Source: Endocalyx cinctus | Taxonomy: Eukaryota; Ascomycota; Sordariomycetes; Amphisphaeriales; Apiosporaceae | Assembly (NCBI GenBank): GCA_001600455.1 | Contig: BCKC01000001.1 | Location: forward strand, 6,765,418 to 6,829,417 | DNA length: 64,000 bases | Direction of reading: 5' to 3' | Shown here: in pieces, positions 48,915-59,995 of the stretch | Layout of the letters: each line of letters starts with the position of its first letter | Position numbering within the stretch: position 1 is the first letter of the stretch | The notes under the pieces: generated by a model | The model's input: the letters and a program-made list of their open reading frames with translations, nothing else | Told to the model about the DNA's origin: nothing | Databases searched by the model: none | Translations under genes and position numbers: made by a program

Positions 48915-49431
48915 TTATTTCTTCAGAACCTTCATGATCTTGTATTTCAGCTTATCGGCCAAACCCTGATTCGCGGGGGTACCGGGGGTTACGGCCGAGT
49001 CGGTCACCTTGCCGGCCTGCTTCTGCTGGGATTCGGGAGCGAGGTGGACGTTTCCGGCGCCGCCTCGGCCGACGTGGGCGTCTACGTCCTGCGAGGGTCG
49101 CGTGGCCGCTTCGGGGACTACTTCGGCGTCCACTCGGCCCTTCGTTGAGGCGGGTTTGTCCGAGTCGCCTATGTTTGCGGCGCCTGTTGTTTTTATTTTT
49201 ATTTTTGTTAACCGGAGCATGGAAGATATACGATATAGATTAAGAATGATATTAATTTGAGAGAAAAGAAGAAGAAATACTGGACATACCTCCTCGCCCC
49301 GTGCTGAAAGCTCCGTCTCCGTGGCTACCTTCGTTCCCCTGTCGCACGATCTCTCCATCTACGTACGGGGTCGAGTCTGGGTTGATGTTGCCAGCGCCGC
49401 CGCGGCCGTGGGATACTTCTGGTTCGGTCAT
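48915..49431 (-). CDS. DUF3602 / GRGGAGN-repeat protein (Par32-like motif)
   Basis: Two exons, 49290-49431 and 48915-49183, with intron GTATGT..CAG, give 136 residues. It is a small, disordered, Gly-rich protein with three copies of the repeat: GRGGAGNI (9-16), GRGGAANI (45-52, formed across the splice junction) and GRGGAGNV (86-93). A basic tail ends KLKYKIMKVLKK. The same repeat occurs in fungal DUF3602 proteins and in yeast Par32, a phosphorylated regulator of ammonium transporters. Function here is only inferred from the motif. That the second repeat is completed by splicing supports the exon model. The gene is short but well supported. Confidence 0.85.
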
Positions 49432-52400
49432 GTTTGTTGATTTTTACAAATCTTCGGGATATGTATGATCAGTTAGGGTAAAGATCTTGCTGTTTAATTT
49501 CTAAGGTGCGTCGCAAAGTGAGAATAAGAAAGCCTGATAAAGGAAGAGTCAGGAAGTGGGGGATGGATGGATTGAAAATAGAGTCAACCGGCGCTATAAG
49601 CTTTAAATGCAGCGTAGGTGAGGGAGCTAACCTAGTGATGTGGAGAATCGGAAGACTAACTGGGATGGAGGGAAAGATAAGGAAATCAATAAAAAGGCGG
49701 AGGTAGAAAATCAATAAATAAAATAAAAACCAAAATGACCTTGGCAAATTGGCAAACTACCTAAAATATAAAAGAAAATAACAGCTGAAAAAAAAGTGAA
49801 TGAAAATTGATAATATTATTATGCCCCGTTTACCCTGACCCGCGATGTCGGATCATAACTTTTTTTTTTTCTTTAAAGTGGTGTGGAAGGTAAGAAGAAT
49901 GATAGAACCTATAACGATACAAATACGACATCACACCACCAAAAAAGGCATGTTCAGCCCCATGCCTATGCGAGGCGACAACAGTTTATGTTACAAAGTA
50001 AATAAAAGATATCAAATCATCACCGGGAAAGGAGGAAGGTGTTTACGGGGACGGGCAATTGACTTTCTTCTTTTCCTCTCTTTTCTTTTCTCTTTCTTAT
50101 CTTGTCGGCTGCTCGGGCATACATTTATTTACGTACCAGAATTATGTTATTTTTCCTTTCCAGATCTCGTAGCTATCAAAGTTTCCAGGGGTTGTTTTTG
50201 TTTATTTCTTTTCCAAAACTGATACTCCGTTCTTATATCACCGGAAAGAGTAAGTAGTATAATGTAAGAATAAAAGTAGGGTATAATAAAAAGTTGAATG
50301 ATAGGAAAAAGAAATTAGAAAGAAGTTTCCAAATTCTTAGGCTGATCAAAGTTATAAAGTTCTTTGCATATATGTCGTATTAATATAAACTTCTAGAAGA
50401 AATTCAGTAGGGCTGACCGAGTAGTCAGAGAATACTATTTGTGGCAAGCTTGTGAACAGAAGCTAAAGTGGATGCCCAGTATACTGTACTATGTACATGA
50501 TCTCATGGTGAGGTGACGTAATTTGATGTAATTGGAGTCTCGGAGAGCTTCTCCCCTCCACCAGATATTATGAGCTGATTGGAGTACTTGAGCTAATACG
50601 TAACATAAATTACTTAACCCATTATTCTTTTCTCCTGAAATGCGAGTACAGACTATTCAATATTATTTTTGGCTTAGGACCGTGCAACAGCACTCTCCTC
50701 TCATCTGATTTTATGCTAGCCATGAACAAGACGGTGACAATTAGCCAGGGGATGAGACCGTTCGAGGACTCATCCATGTGGCTTCTCAGGGCTTTTTCAT
50801 CCGTCATCCCGCTAGCATCGAGCCTCTAAAGCTGATATGATCTACCAGATACCCGGAATCTGGTATGAAACCATCACTGAAAAGCAAATCAAAGCTATCG
50901 AGAAATGATCTTCGCTCTTAGGTAACGATACTAAAGCGCCTTTTTTATTTTTTTTTTCCGGGACGGTATCTTTACACTTGTGGCGTCGACGTTGGAAGGT
51001 ATGAAGTCAGTGTCGCTAAGCTACATCTACCCTTGGGTAACGCTTTTTCGATACTACTCCCCAGAGAGCTTTCCTAGCGTTTTTACGGGTTAAATTAGCT
51101 TATGATCTAAAGAAGTAGGAGATCTCGGACCATAATTCTCGGGAGCGATCCTGGAGAACCTAGCTTGACGGCGTCTAGCCCACATAGTTTTTAGATGCCA
51201 AAAGGCTGACAAACCGCCGAGCGCCTTTCGCATTCCTTTTTCAGACCCGTTGCAAGATCCTATTTTTGGTTTATTCGACGAAATCCATAGCTCTGACAAT
51301 CTTGTCTTCTCGAAACACAAGGTTGATGAATATAACCAAAACTCAATGCACGTTGAGAGCAATGACCTCCAAGACTTAGTCATGCATTCCTCGAACGTGT
51401 GCTCATCATATCGTTTCGGTAATGGTTGATTATAGGTCTTATGCCTTTAGGACAACTGTTTGAGGCTGTCGACCGGTCAGAATTGCTTCTCTTCAAATTA
51501 TTTGGCCGTTCCTGTCTCTGTATTAGGTTTCGCGGGACCAGTAATTTAAATTTTCATGCTTATGTTTGACTTTGGTAGTCATATCAGCTTGTCAACCAGA
51601 TAGGTAACCCTTTTTGATACCGTCCATTCTTAACCTCTATAACATGATAAAACATGATATCACGTAGCTTGTAATTTTGCCTGTCTCTCCCATAGCGAGT
51701 GTATAAACGAGAAGAGCTATGGAGTCGCAATCATGGGCAATTTTGATATATACACCCTAAAGATGTCTCATCACGATCTCCAGGTTGTCTGAATCTGCTT
51801 GAGCGGATCCGCTGTTACATATTCCACCATGAATTGATCGTACTGCCAAAAACGAGCCTGTTAGCACTTGAGTTTTTGATACAGCCTGTAGCAAAACTGA
51901 TGCTAAGACTGTGTTTCCAGTCGTCATACGCTATGCGACTTGCTCGTTCAAAGGTCCCCCCAAGAATGACATCATGCTCAATCTTAATGAAGTCTCGAAT
52001 GCTCCCGTACCTCATCCGAAAATATGATGGTAGACTCTGATGCTTCGTCACAAATCATACCCTTCCCATATGCAGGATCACTTGCAATCTCAACCAAGAT
52101 CACCCCTGAGATTCTTTCGCCGAGTGGGGTTACCAAAAAAAAAATCCGATCCGGATACGGGACTCGTAATCTTTGATATGTACCTCTGCTCTTTTTTTTT
52201 CTCCCCCTGTAGGCGGGCGGCTGCCTGAAGCTGTTATCCCCGTAGAATACCACGTTACCATCACTCAATCACCATATTGAAGCCGAATTCGACGCTGGGC
52301 AAATGGCTACCCCCCGCGCACCATGTCTGCACGTGCTCTGGTCATATGTATGCTCACATGTCTGGGTATCTAAGTAGATTTTCTCATTTCCCATATACGA

Positions 52401-54619
52401 GATACTGATAGATTGGTGTGGACAATGACTGTGAGAAATTGGGATTGTGAAAAACTCTGGCCCGAAAGAGCGAACGATAAATACTTAAGTCCACTACAAG
52501 TAGGTAGTTTATATATGTCCACGGGTATACCAATTCAGGTAAACGAGAGTTGCTAATAACGCTAGCTTTCCAGCTAAATACAGGGGCTACCCCACTAACT
52601 CGACTACTCTAAATCCACTCCCCACGTTTTCCTCTTTTCTATATTTTCCCTTTTTCCTTCTGTAAGGTTCCATCTTTTTGAACCTCTTGATTTTATGACG
52701 TACATCTTAAGACTTCCCATGTCTATATAAACGATATCTTGCTTTCCTAAGTCCTATGGTCGGCAGAGTTCATTCCAGAAGTATTGATTCTCCAAGCTTT
52801 TTTTCACACAAGTTATTTAACTCCCACCCAATCAAGATTTGGGGGCCATGATGAGTTGGCGAGTCTATGACACGTATTCAAGCTGCTCGCTAAACTCGCA
52901 TTTCACGGCATAACTAATTCAAGAGGTCCTCAATATATCTATGCGAAGAAGAGCCTAATTTCCTACCGATTTCCAGAAAACCGAAATTAGAGGATCCGTT
53001 TGGATAGAATCCGGTCGTTTTAATCTCGGCCAATCCAGTTCTCAAGTCGCCCTCATATCGTATTAGTTCGCTCCTTTTTTTTTTTTGTACTACAAACAAT
53101 CAGTTGAAGTTGTTGAACTCGGCCCGAAGTGATCTTCGTATGGCGTCTGCAAGGGCGCGACAACAAAGTCCGAAAATCTATATGTCGTGACCAATTATAA
53201 GATGGAACTGTGTCTTCCCTCCCGGATTCCCCTGGCTTGCGTTATCATCGGGATCGAGAAGTGGGAAAAATCGATGCAGGATGATCTATTATCCTTAATA
53301 GATTGATTAATTAATAACGGCGATTGCTGGAACCGGATTTTTATGCTTAATTCCCAAGCTGCCGATCTTTGGGGAACTTCTACCAACTAACCCACGCTAG
53401 GATGTGGGCGCCAAAAATTCCAACATTTTTGATCAACAAACCTTTCCTACCCGTGACTTGCCAACCCCCTTTTAGCATGCATACAGCATCTCCTCGTGCG
53501 AGAAATCCGATTCTTTTGACGATCGCTTCAAACCCCCTTTTATGTTATGAAAAGTCCTACGAACTGACCAATCAGAAGCAGACCGAGATCTGGAAGAGTG
53601 AGACCGAGGCAGAGATTAAAGCAAAGCTCGCCAATCATATCTTGACAAGATCTTCGATGTATGCGGTCATACAGTCATATGTCGCTGAAAAGGTTTGTTA
53701 CGACACCAGCTGCATGAAATATACGGTAGTTGGCCAGGTATTCATGTATGTTTGCTGGAATGATGCACGTCGATTAATAAAAAAAACACGAGACCATACA
53801 TTATTTTCTGGGTCATTCTAACGTAGTTCCCCCCATTGATTTCCTAGATGGTCAATGACGATCTTCCAAGCTTCGATGTGGAGAAATGGGGTAGGTTGTA
53901 TTTTCCCCTCGCGAGGTCTGCGCGCGACACTGATATTGGAGAAAGCGCGATTATCATGATTCATTGGTCTACCACTAATATTACACTAGAAATATTGCAT
54001 TCACGAAAGTGGATGTGAATGGAGGTTGGTCTTCAATTCCCTCTATGAAATGCTTGAGTTGAAGTCAAATCAAAGCTGTTTCTTTGGTCTTATCTTTAAT
54101 TACTCCTGGTGTCTAGCCTATCACGCGGGCCGTTTGGCAATGGGAGAACCAAATATCCCTGCTTGACAACCACGGTCACAAGCACACATCAGTGACTGCC
54201 AAGGGTCCGAGTGGTCTTGATGATTGTGGGGGAAAGATGAATTCGGAGTTCGGTACAGGTGGGTCACTTGTGAACTCGTTCATGTTGTAAAATCAAGCCC
54301 CCTTGTGTATGTCCGAACTGGCGGTATGAAGATGCGTTATATAAGCAGCCGAAACATATTTTCTATATTAATACACCCTGCCTACTTATGCCGAACGTAT
54401 CTGTGGATTACCCTTCCGTTCCTTGGAGTTACTCACACCCAGTGGCTCGTATCCCACTCTCGTCCCACCGACCATATAACCGGTCATTCATTTCACCTGG
54501 ATAATCTCAAAGTGAGCCGCCCAAGAATACTCATGACCTCGGTACTGTTTCTTAAAACAGTGGACTCCATAATCTCGTAGTCTGTCATTTACTGTCGACT
54601 ACCTCGCGTCTAGCTAGCA
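49432..54619. other. 5.2-kb gene-poor interval with ORF debris
   Basis: Nothing could be named. Protein-like but broken minus-strand frames lie at 51090-51383, 51815-52268 (two overlapping frames, one with GERISGVILVEIASDPAYGKG), and 52914-53099. On the plus strand, 53402-53821 (YELTNQKQTEIWKSETEAEI) might splice through a GTATTC..CTAG intron to 53849. These may be decayed genes. A possible TATA (TATATAA) for the GH127 gene is at 54338-54344, 276 bp before its ATG. Confidence 0.4.
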
Positions 54620-57264
54620 ATGTTTTCTTCGTCCGTAGCGAAGGCTCTTACAGCCTTTGCGTCTCTCAGCATCGCTGTCGTAGCTTATCCCCGGATTCCC
54701 TCAACCCAGCAGCGTGCAGTGCATACCAGAGATGATGACTCTCAAACCCGTTAGTATCCTAGTGCTGTCCCCCCCCCCCCCTTTTAGTACTTCTTTTTAG
54801 CTAATGTTTTCATAACTAGTTGTTCAACCGGTATATCAATCTTTGCCTCTAGGTTCTATAAAACCTGAGGGTTGGTTGAAAGATCAGCTAGAGCAGGAGG
54901 CCCAAGGTCTTGCAGGAAATCTGTACGATTTCTACCGTTTTGTTCACGACTCCGAATGGATTGGAGGTTCGTCAGAGTATTCTAACCTGCACGAGTCTGC
55001 GCCGTATTGGTTCAATGGTCTCGTATCTCTTGCATTCGGCTTGGGTGATGAACGACTTCAGGGGCAAGTCAGCGACTTTATGGACTACATCTTGGACCAC
55101 CAGCAAGATGATGGGTGGTTGGGACCGGAAACCACTCCAGAGACGCGAGGATTATGGGCGCGGTGTTACATCCTTCTGGGACTTATGGTAAATATCCTCT
55201 TTTTTACTACTAGCTTGACATTCCGTGGAGAAAGATCATATGTTTGGGAAAGGAAAAGAATACCCGTAATTAACAGGTCTATCAGCAATACGCCGAGGCA
55301 GATTCTTCCCAGACCGAAAGAATTGTGGACGCCATGCATAAATACGTTGAGCTTGCCCATAGCATGTTAAAAGACGATTTTACGGGGTTGATACCAAAGG
55401 CGAATCAAACGTTCGACAGCGATGGCTTCGGGCCCGCGAGAGCTCATGAAATGCACATTCCCCTTCAGTGGCTGTATGAGAACTACCCCCGAGAGAACGG
55501 AGGTTTGATCTGGGAAACGATGGAGCTCATGATCGAAGGCAGCACTCAAGTAAGCCAACCCGTTCGCTGAAATCGAGAAATGCTAATAACCAACGTCACA
55601 GTTCGGTGTCGACTGGAGGAACTTCTTTGTCGAAGGTGTCTTCCCTGAAGTTGTATATGCGCCAAGGGATCAGTCTTACACTTGGTTATTCACCCATGGT
55701 GTGAATTTGGCAGAAGGTATATATATCCATGATATTGAACGCACACACATGCGTAATTTTTGTTTGATCTTTTTTTTTATTAACATGAAAACTAGGTCTA
55801 CGATACCCACTGTCAATTTACCGTATGAGCGGCGATGAAGCTCTAAAGACCCAGACACGCACTGCCACGGACCTGGTCAGCAAATACCACAAGTCGATAT
55901 CAGGAACCATCATTGGCGACGAGTATATTACGGATCTCAACCCTAGCAGGGGTGCCGAGTTGTGCACTTCAACCGAAGTCCTCTTTTCTCTGTCGTATAT
56001 CTACCAGTACCTAGGAGATAATGATCTGGCTGACTGGGCCGAGCTGACTGCGTTTAAGTGAGTATAAACTTATATATCCTATTCATATCTAACCACTTCA
56101 CCGATTAACGACGAAAGATTCTAACCACCGCTCTTATAGTGCTCTTCCTGGTCAAATCTCCTCTGATTGGTGGTCCCATCAATATGTCCAACAGGAGAAC
56201 CAAGTAAGTCATAAACCTCGGACCTTTTGACTGTGACAGTAAGATTCTAACATAAGATAAGCCCTGGGCGCGAAACCTTAGCGTATATCCAGACATGTGG
56301 CAGAACGTCGGCACACGTGGAAACGTGTTTGGCTTGGAGCCAAATTACGTAAGTTTGTGCTTGCTCTTCCTTTGCTTTATAAGAAAATAGCAATTGATTG
56401 CTAAAACTCGAGAACTATATATAGCCATGTTGTACCGTCAACCACCCTCAAGCTTACCCGAAGTTCTTGGCCAATTCGTTTGTGGTCACGGAGGACGGTG
56501 GGATTGCGCACGTTCTCTTGTCTCCAGGCAGCGTTAGCACCACGCTTGCCGACGGTAACAAAGTGACCATCGAAACCGACACAAACTACCCATTCGACTT
56601 AACGTTGCAGTACACTATCACATCGGACTCCGATTTCCCTTTTTACGTGCGCGTTCCAGAATGGGCCACTTTATCGAGTGCGACGTCTGGTCCTGGTGAT
56701 GATTCTAGCGACGAAACAAACAGCGCTCTGAAGAAGTTTACTATCCCCGGAGGCCAGAAGAGCACCGTCACCGTAGGACTGGACACGGAGCCACGCGTCG
56801 TCGATCGCGCTAACAGTACCGCTGCCGTGTATTACGGTCCCCTCTTGTACAGCGTGGCGCTCGAGGTCGAGAGCACGAGCATGGCCCCGTGGGACTACGA
56901 GGGCGACGCCCCGCCCGACTCGTCGACCACGACGTCCCAAACCCGCGATCATACCATGGACACCAGCACCGTCTGGAACCTCGCCATCGACCCTTCCCAG
57001 ATCAAAGTAGCATCCTCTTCGTCCTCCTCGTCTTCCACCCTGCAAAACCCGATCTGGGACTTTGGAGCGCCTCCGGTGGAGCTTCGCGTCGCCGCCGTCG
57101 AGATCGACTGGCCCTTGGCTTTCGACACCCCCGCCGACCCGCCTCAGGACGTCTCCGTACAGGGAAAACCGTTCGTGGCCCGGTTCGTGCCGTTCGGCAG
57201 CGCTAAGTTGCACATGGCGCACTTACCCGTCGTTAAACTGGACGAGGTGGATCTGGATTCGTGA
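54620..57264 (+). CDS. Secreted GH127-type glycoside hydrolase (DUF1680, beta-L-arabinofuranosidase-like)
   Basis: Eight exons: 54620-54749, 54820-55187, 55286-55549, 55602-55716, 55796-56057, 56140-56203, 56262-56348 and 56425-57264 (709 residues). A signal peptide (MFSSSVAKALTAFASLSIAVV) indicates export. The body has the (alpha/alpha)6-barrel motifs SEYSNLHESAPYWFNGLV, DDGWLGPE, GPARAHEMH and QYLGDNDLADWAE. By analogy with bacterial HypBA1, whose Zn ligands are a Glu-x-Cys and a Cys-Cys pair, E347/C349 (AELC) and C432/C433 (PCCTVN) would form the site. C432 would be the nucleophile and E335 (GDE) the likely acid/base. A Ser8 run lies near residue 624. Intron 7 uses a less usual AAG acceptor. 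Activity on arabinosides is inferred from the family; some DUF1680 members differ. Confidence 0.87.
54769..54781. repeat. Poly-C run in intron 1 of the GH127 gene
   Basis: About 13 C in the 70-bp intron. Confidence 0.85.
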
Positions 57265-57767
57265 TTTATGTTTTCTTACATTATTTGCGCGTTGGGGGAT
57301 ACGGAAGGAAAAGGAGTCAGAGTATTAAATTCTAGACTAGATTAGAGCTAGAACGATGCATGGCACGGACGGACGGATGGATGAATGGGTTGGATAGAGG
57401 AATGATTTTATGACGATTATTCATGGGTTATGAATGGAATTCCGTGTCGGTATCAGCTATGACATACGATAGGCATGGGCGCTTAGGATACCCTTTATTT
57501 TTGCAATAAATGGAAGCTTTTATCGAATAAAGAAGCCCACCGATGAACAATTGAGTGAGAATAATGAGTAAAAACTGTTTTATTTTATTCTCTTTCGAAT
57601 AGGACGGATTGACTTTGATGTATGTCTATTCGAAAGTTCTCCTAGTGGCATGTATGGTATGATGTGATGGTCTAATTTCATGATCCCAAAATCAATAACG
57701 CCAACCCCAATCTATCCTATAACGCCTTTTCTAGAAGACAAAAAAAAAAGAGATAACATTTCCAGCC
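57265..57767. other. Convergent intergenic
   Basis: Shared 3' flank of the GH127 and SprT-like genes; an A run at 57740-57749, no coding frame. Confidence 0.65.
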
Positions 57768-59000
57768 TTAATTACCACCCTGACCTTTCTTCCCCTTATT
57801 ATCCCACTCGTTACGAACCCTATCAAACAAACTAGCGCTCTTAGAAGCGCTCGCCTCATCACTCAAGCGTTCCACCCTCCGCGCGTTCCTCATCTTCGCC
57901 GTATCCTCCAAAGCGATCTGCTTAAACTTCATCCCCGGGTTCACGTAAACCGTAACGTCCTCGTCCCCGCCGTGCGCGGTCTCGCCTTCGTTGTCTTCGT
58001 CGTGCCCGACGAGCCTGACGTTATGCCTCTCGGCGAACGCGTAGCTCCGCCTGCTCCTCAGCGCTTTCCGTTGCTTTTCCGTCAGCAGCAGCCTCTCGGC
58101 CTCGACGTCCCGCCTGCGCGCGTCGCGGCTGACGGAAGAACCGGGACAGTCGGACCAGAGGAGCTCGTCGAGGGACTCGTCCCACCGGCGGATCTCGGAG
58201 ACGACGAGCCGGTGCATCATCTGGAATAAGGGGCCGTGGGGGTCGCGCGGGACGCCCGTCGTGTTGAGGACGTCGAGGGCGCAGCTCTCGCACGCGCATC
58301 CGTACGCGTAGAACCACGCGTGCGTCAGCTCGTGGACGAGGAGCCCGATTACGGTCTCGAGGCTGTGCAGCGCGTACGAACGCGCGTCGGGACCTAGGTT
58401 GACGAGGATTCGGATCGCCGATAATTCTTCCTCCGGTTCTTCGTCGCCATCTGCATAATCATCATCGTCGTCGTTGTCTTCTACGTCATACTCATCATCG
58501 TCGTCGTCATCGTCGTCATTTGCTGCTTCTTTAGTCCCTTGACCGCGGTTCACAAGATAAGTGGTGACTATAGACTGGCTCTGCAACCTAACCGCCTTTC
58601 TCTTACCCCTCGCGGGGGGACCTAAGGGATCGACGCCGGCCACGCCAAAGCCTACGTTCAGGTCTATTCTCGAGCTCAGACAGCCGACGAAGAAATAATC
58701 ATCCAGGTACTGAGCCAGGGCGATCACGTCGTTCTTGAGTCTCTTCACTTCTCTCGGCGGCAAAGTTTTCGCTTTACCGTTAACGAAGGCCGATTCTCGC
58801 TTCGTGAATCTCGTCACGAACTTGTCCCGGGCTTCGACCTGGGCCGGGTCCAGGTCGTCGTCCTCGCGCCGCCAGAACGTCTTCACGGATAGGTTGAGGA
58901 GATCGCGCGTCTTGTAAGCTCTGGGGAAGAGCCGGTCGCTGTCGAACCGGTGGCCCGGTCGGTATATTGGCAGGGTGAAGTGCTTATAGCCAGAGGTCAT
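57768..59000 (-). CDS. SprT-like zinc metalloprotease-domain protein with acidic insert
   Basis: A single-exon gene of 410 residues. The zinc motif HELTHAWF has its HExxH at 223-227 (Glu224 catalytic), and the third His probably lies in DPHGPLFQ (His255), as in SprT/Spartan-type domains. CACESC lies between the two. Family members include Wss1/Spartan-like proteases of DNA-protein crosslinks, but I see no SHP box or ubiquitin-binding motif, so that role is not claimed. Residues about 162-199 are an acidic tract with a run of eight Asp, coded by a GAT/GAC trinucleotide repeat. The frame is open further upstream to 59063, but only with TTG; the ATG at 59000 (MTSGYKHFTL) is the first normal start. 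The gene is convergent with GH127. Confidence 0.85.
   Translation of the reverse strand: MTSGYKHFTLPIYRPGHRFDSDRLFPRAYKTRDLLNLSVKTFWRREDDDLDPAQVEARDKFVTRFTKRESAFVNGKAKTLPPREVKRLKNDVIALAQYLDDYFFVGCLSSRIDLNVGFGVAGVDPLGPPARGKRKAVRLQSQSIVTTYLVNRGQGTKEAANDDDDDDDDEYDVEDNDDDDDYADGDEEPEEELSAIRILVNLGPDARSYALHSLETVIGLLVHELTHAWFYAYGCACESCALDVLNTTGVPRDPHGPLFQMMHRLVVSEIRRWDESLDELLWSDCPGSSVSRDARRRDVEAERLLLTEKQRKALRSRRSYAFAERHNVRLVGHDEDNEGETAHGGDEDVTVYVNPGMKFKQIALEDTAKMRNARRVERLSDEASASKSASLFDRVRNEWDNKGKKGQGGN
58440..58521. repeat. Coding trinucleotide repeat (Asp-rich tract)
   Basis: GTC/ATC units on the plus strand coding the Asp runs of the SprT-like protein; likely length-variable between strains. Confidence 0.8.
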
Positions 59001-59995
59001 TTTTTCGCTTTTTCTTTTATATTTTGGGTATGTGAAAATGCGGAGTGAAAGGATTAAAGACAAAGTAGGTCGGGACGAATTATATTTCGACTGCTATGTT
59101 TGTAGTTTATTGCAAGGTAAAGACGTGTTGTTCAAGTTGATGGTTGACAATTAAGAGCACATGCGAAATCCACGATCCTAATATATCCAGATCTTCAAAT
59201 CTTCTATACAACCCATATGTTTCCATACAATCAGCATCTCTTAGAACTATCGCAGTATTCCCTTACGGAATGGTCGTATTTGCATCACGGAAACTTTAAG
59301 AAACACGATTCTTTATTGATGAAACCTTGAGGATATCATTATTGTATTCTATATTCTTCTGGTTCAAAGAGGCCATCGGGCCTTCTGGGTATCATATTGA
59401 AGTCGATTAGCCACTTCTCTTAACCGATGAGCACCAGGATATTCTTTACAACTCCATCTTGATCTTCAGACTCGATGATGTGGTTAATTGATTAAACGGT
59501 TATGGAGCTGACACGTAGTTCATATAGTCACTACTTGTCCTTTCTAGGGCTGTTTTGAAACAAGTATGAATGAACATAATGTTTACTGGGGATCAAAAGT
59601 TCTGTTACAACCAATACAAAAAAAAAAGAGAAAGAACATGGCTTTACCCCTAAAGAATCTTACAAGATTGAACATGCTGAGTATACATCATAAGAGCTTC
59701 ACTTCAAAGGAGAAACGTCAAGTAAAATCAACTTATTACATCGTAATATCATGATTTCATAACACCATCAAACTAACTGCAGGTTAACGGATGACTTTCA
59801 AAGCAGAACATGAGTGGTGAAAAAAAAAACATGGAATATTATACTATATGCACACATAGTCATTATAGAGTACCGGGTTTTAAACTAAACAAATCAATCA
59901 AACGCTCTTCTTTCTCCTTTTCTCAATGCTCCTTGCAAATATTACTGCCCCGCACCCAATCTCCCGGAACTCCTTCGAAAACCATCTTTTAACTT
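59001..59995. other. Intergenic, no gene seen
   Basis: AT-rich; frames at 59566-59754 and 59810-59992 contain poly-Lys from A-runs and are not credible. Confidence 0.6.

Noticed and set aside
53736..54060. Possible thioredoxin-like segment (IAFTKVDVN near 53990)
   Set aside because: The exon phases do not join to the upstream frame and no CxxC active site is present.
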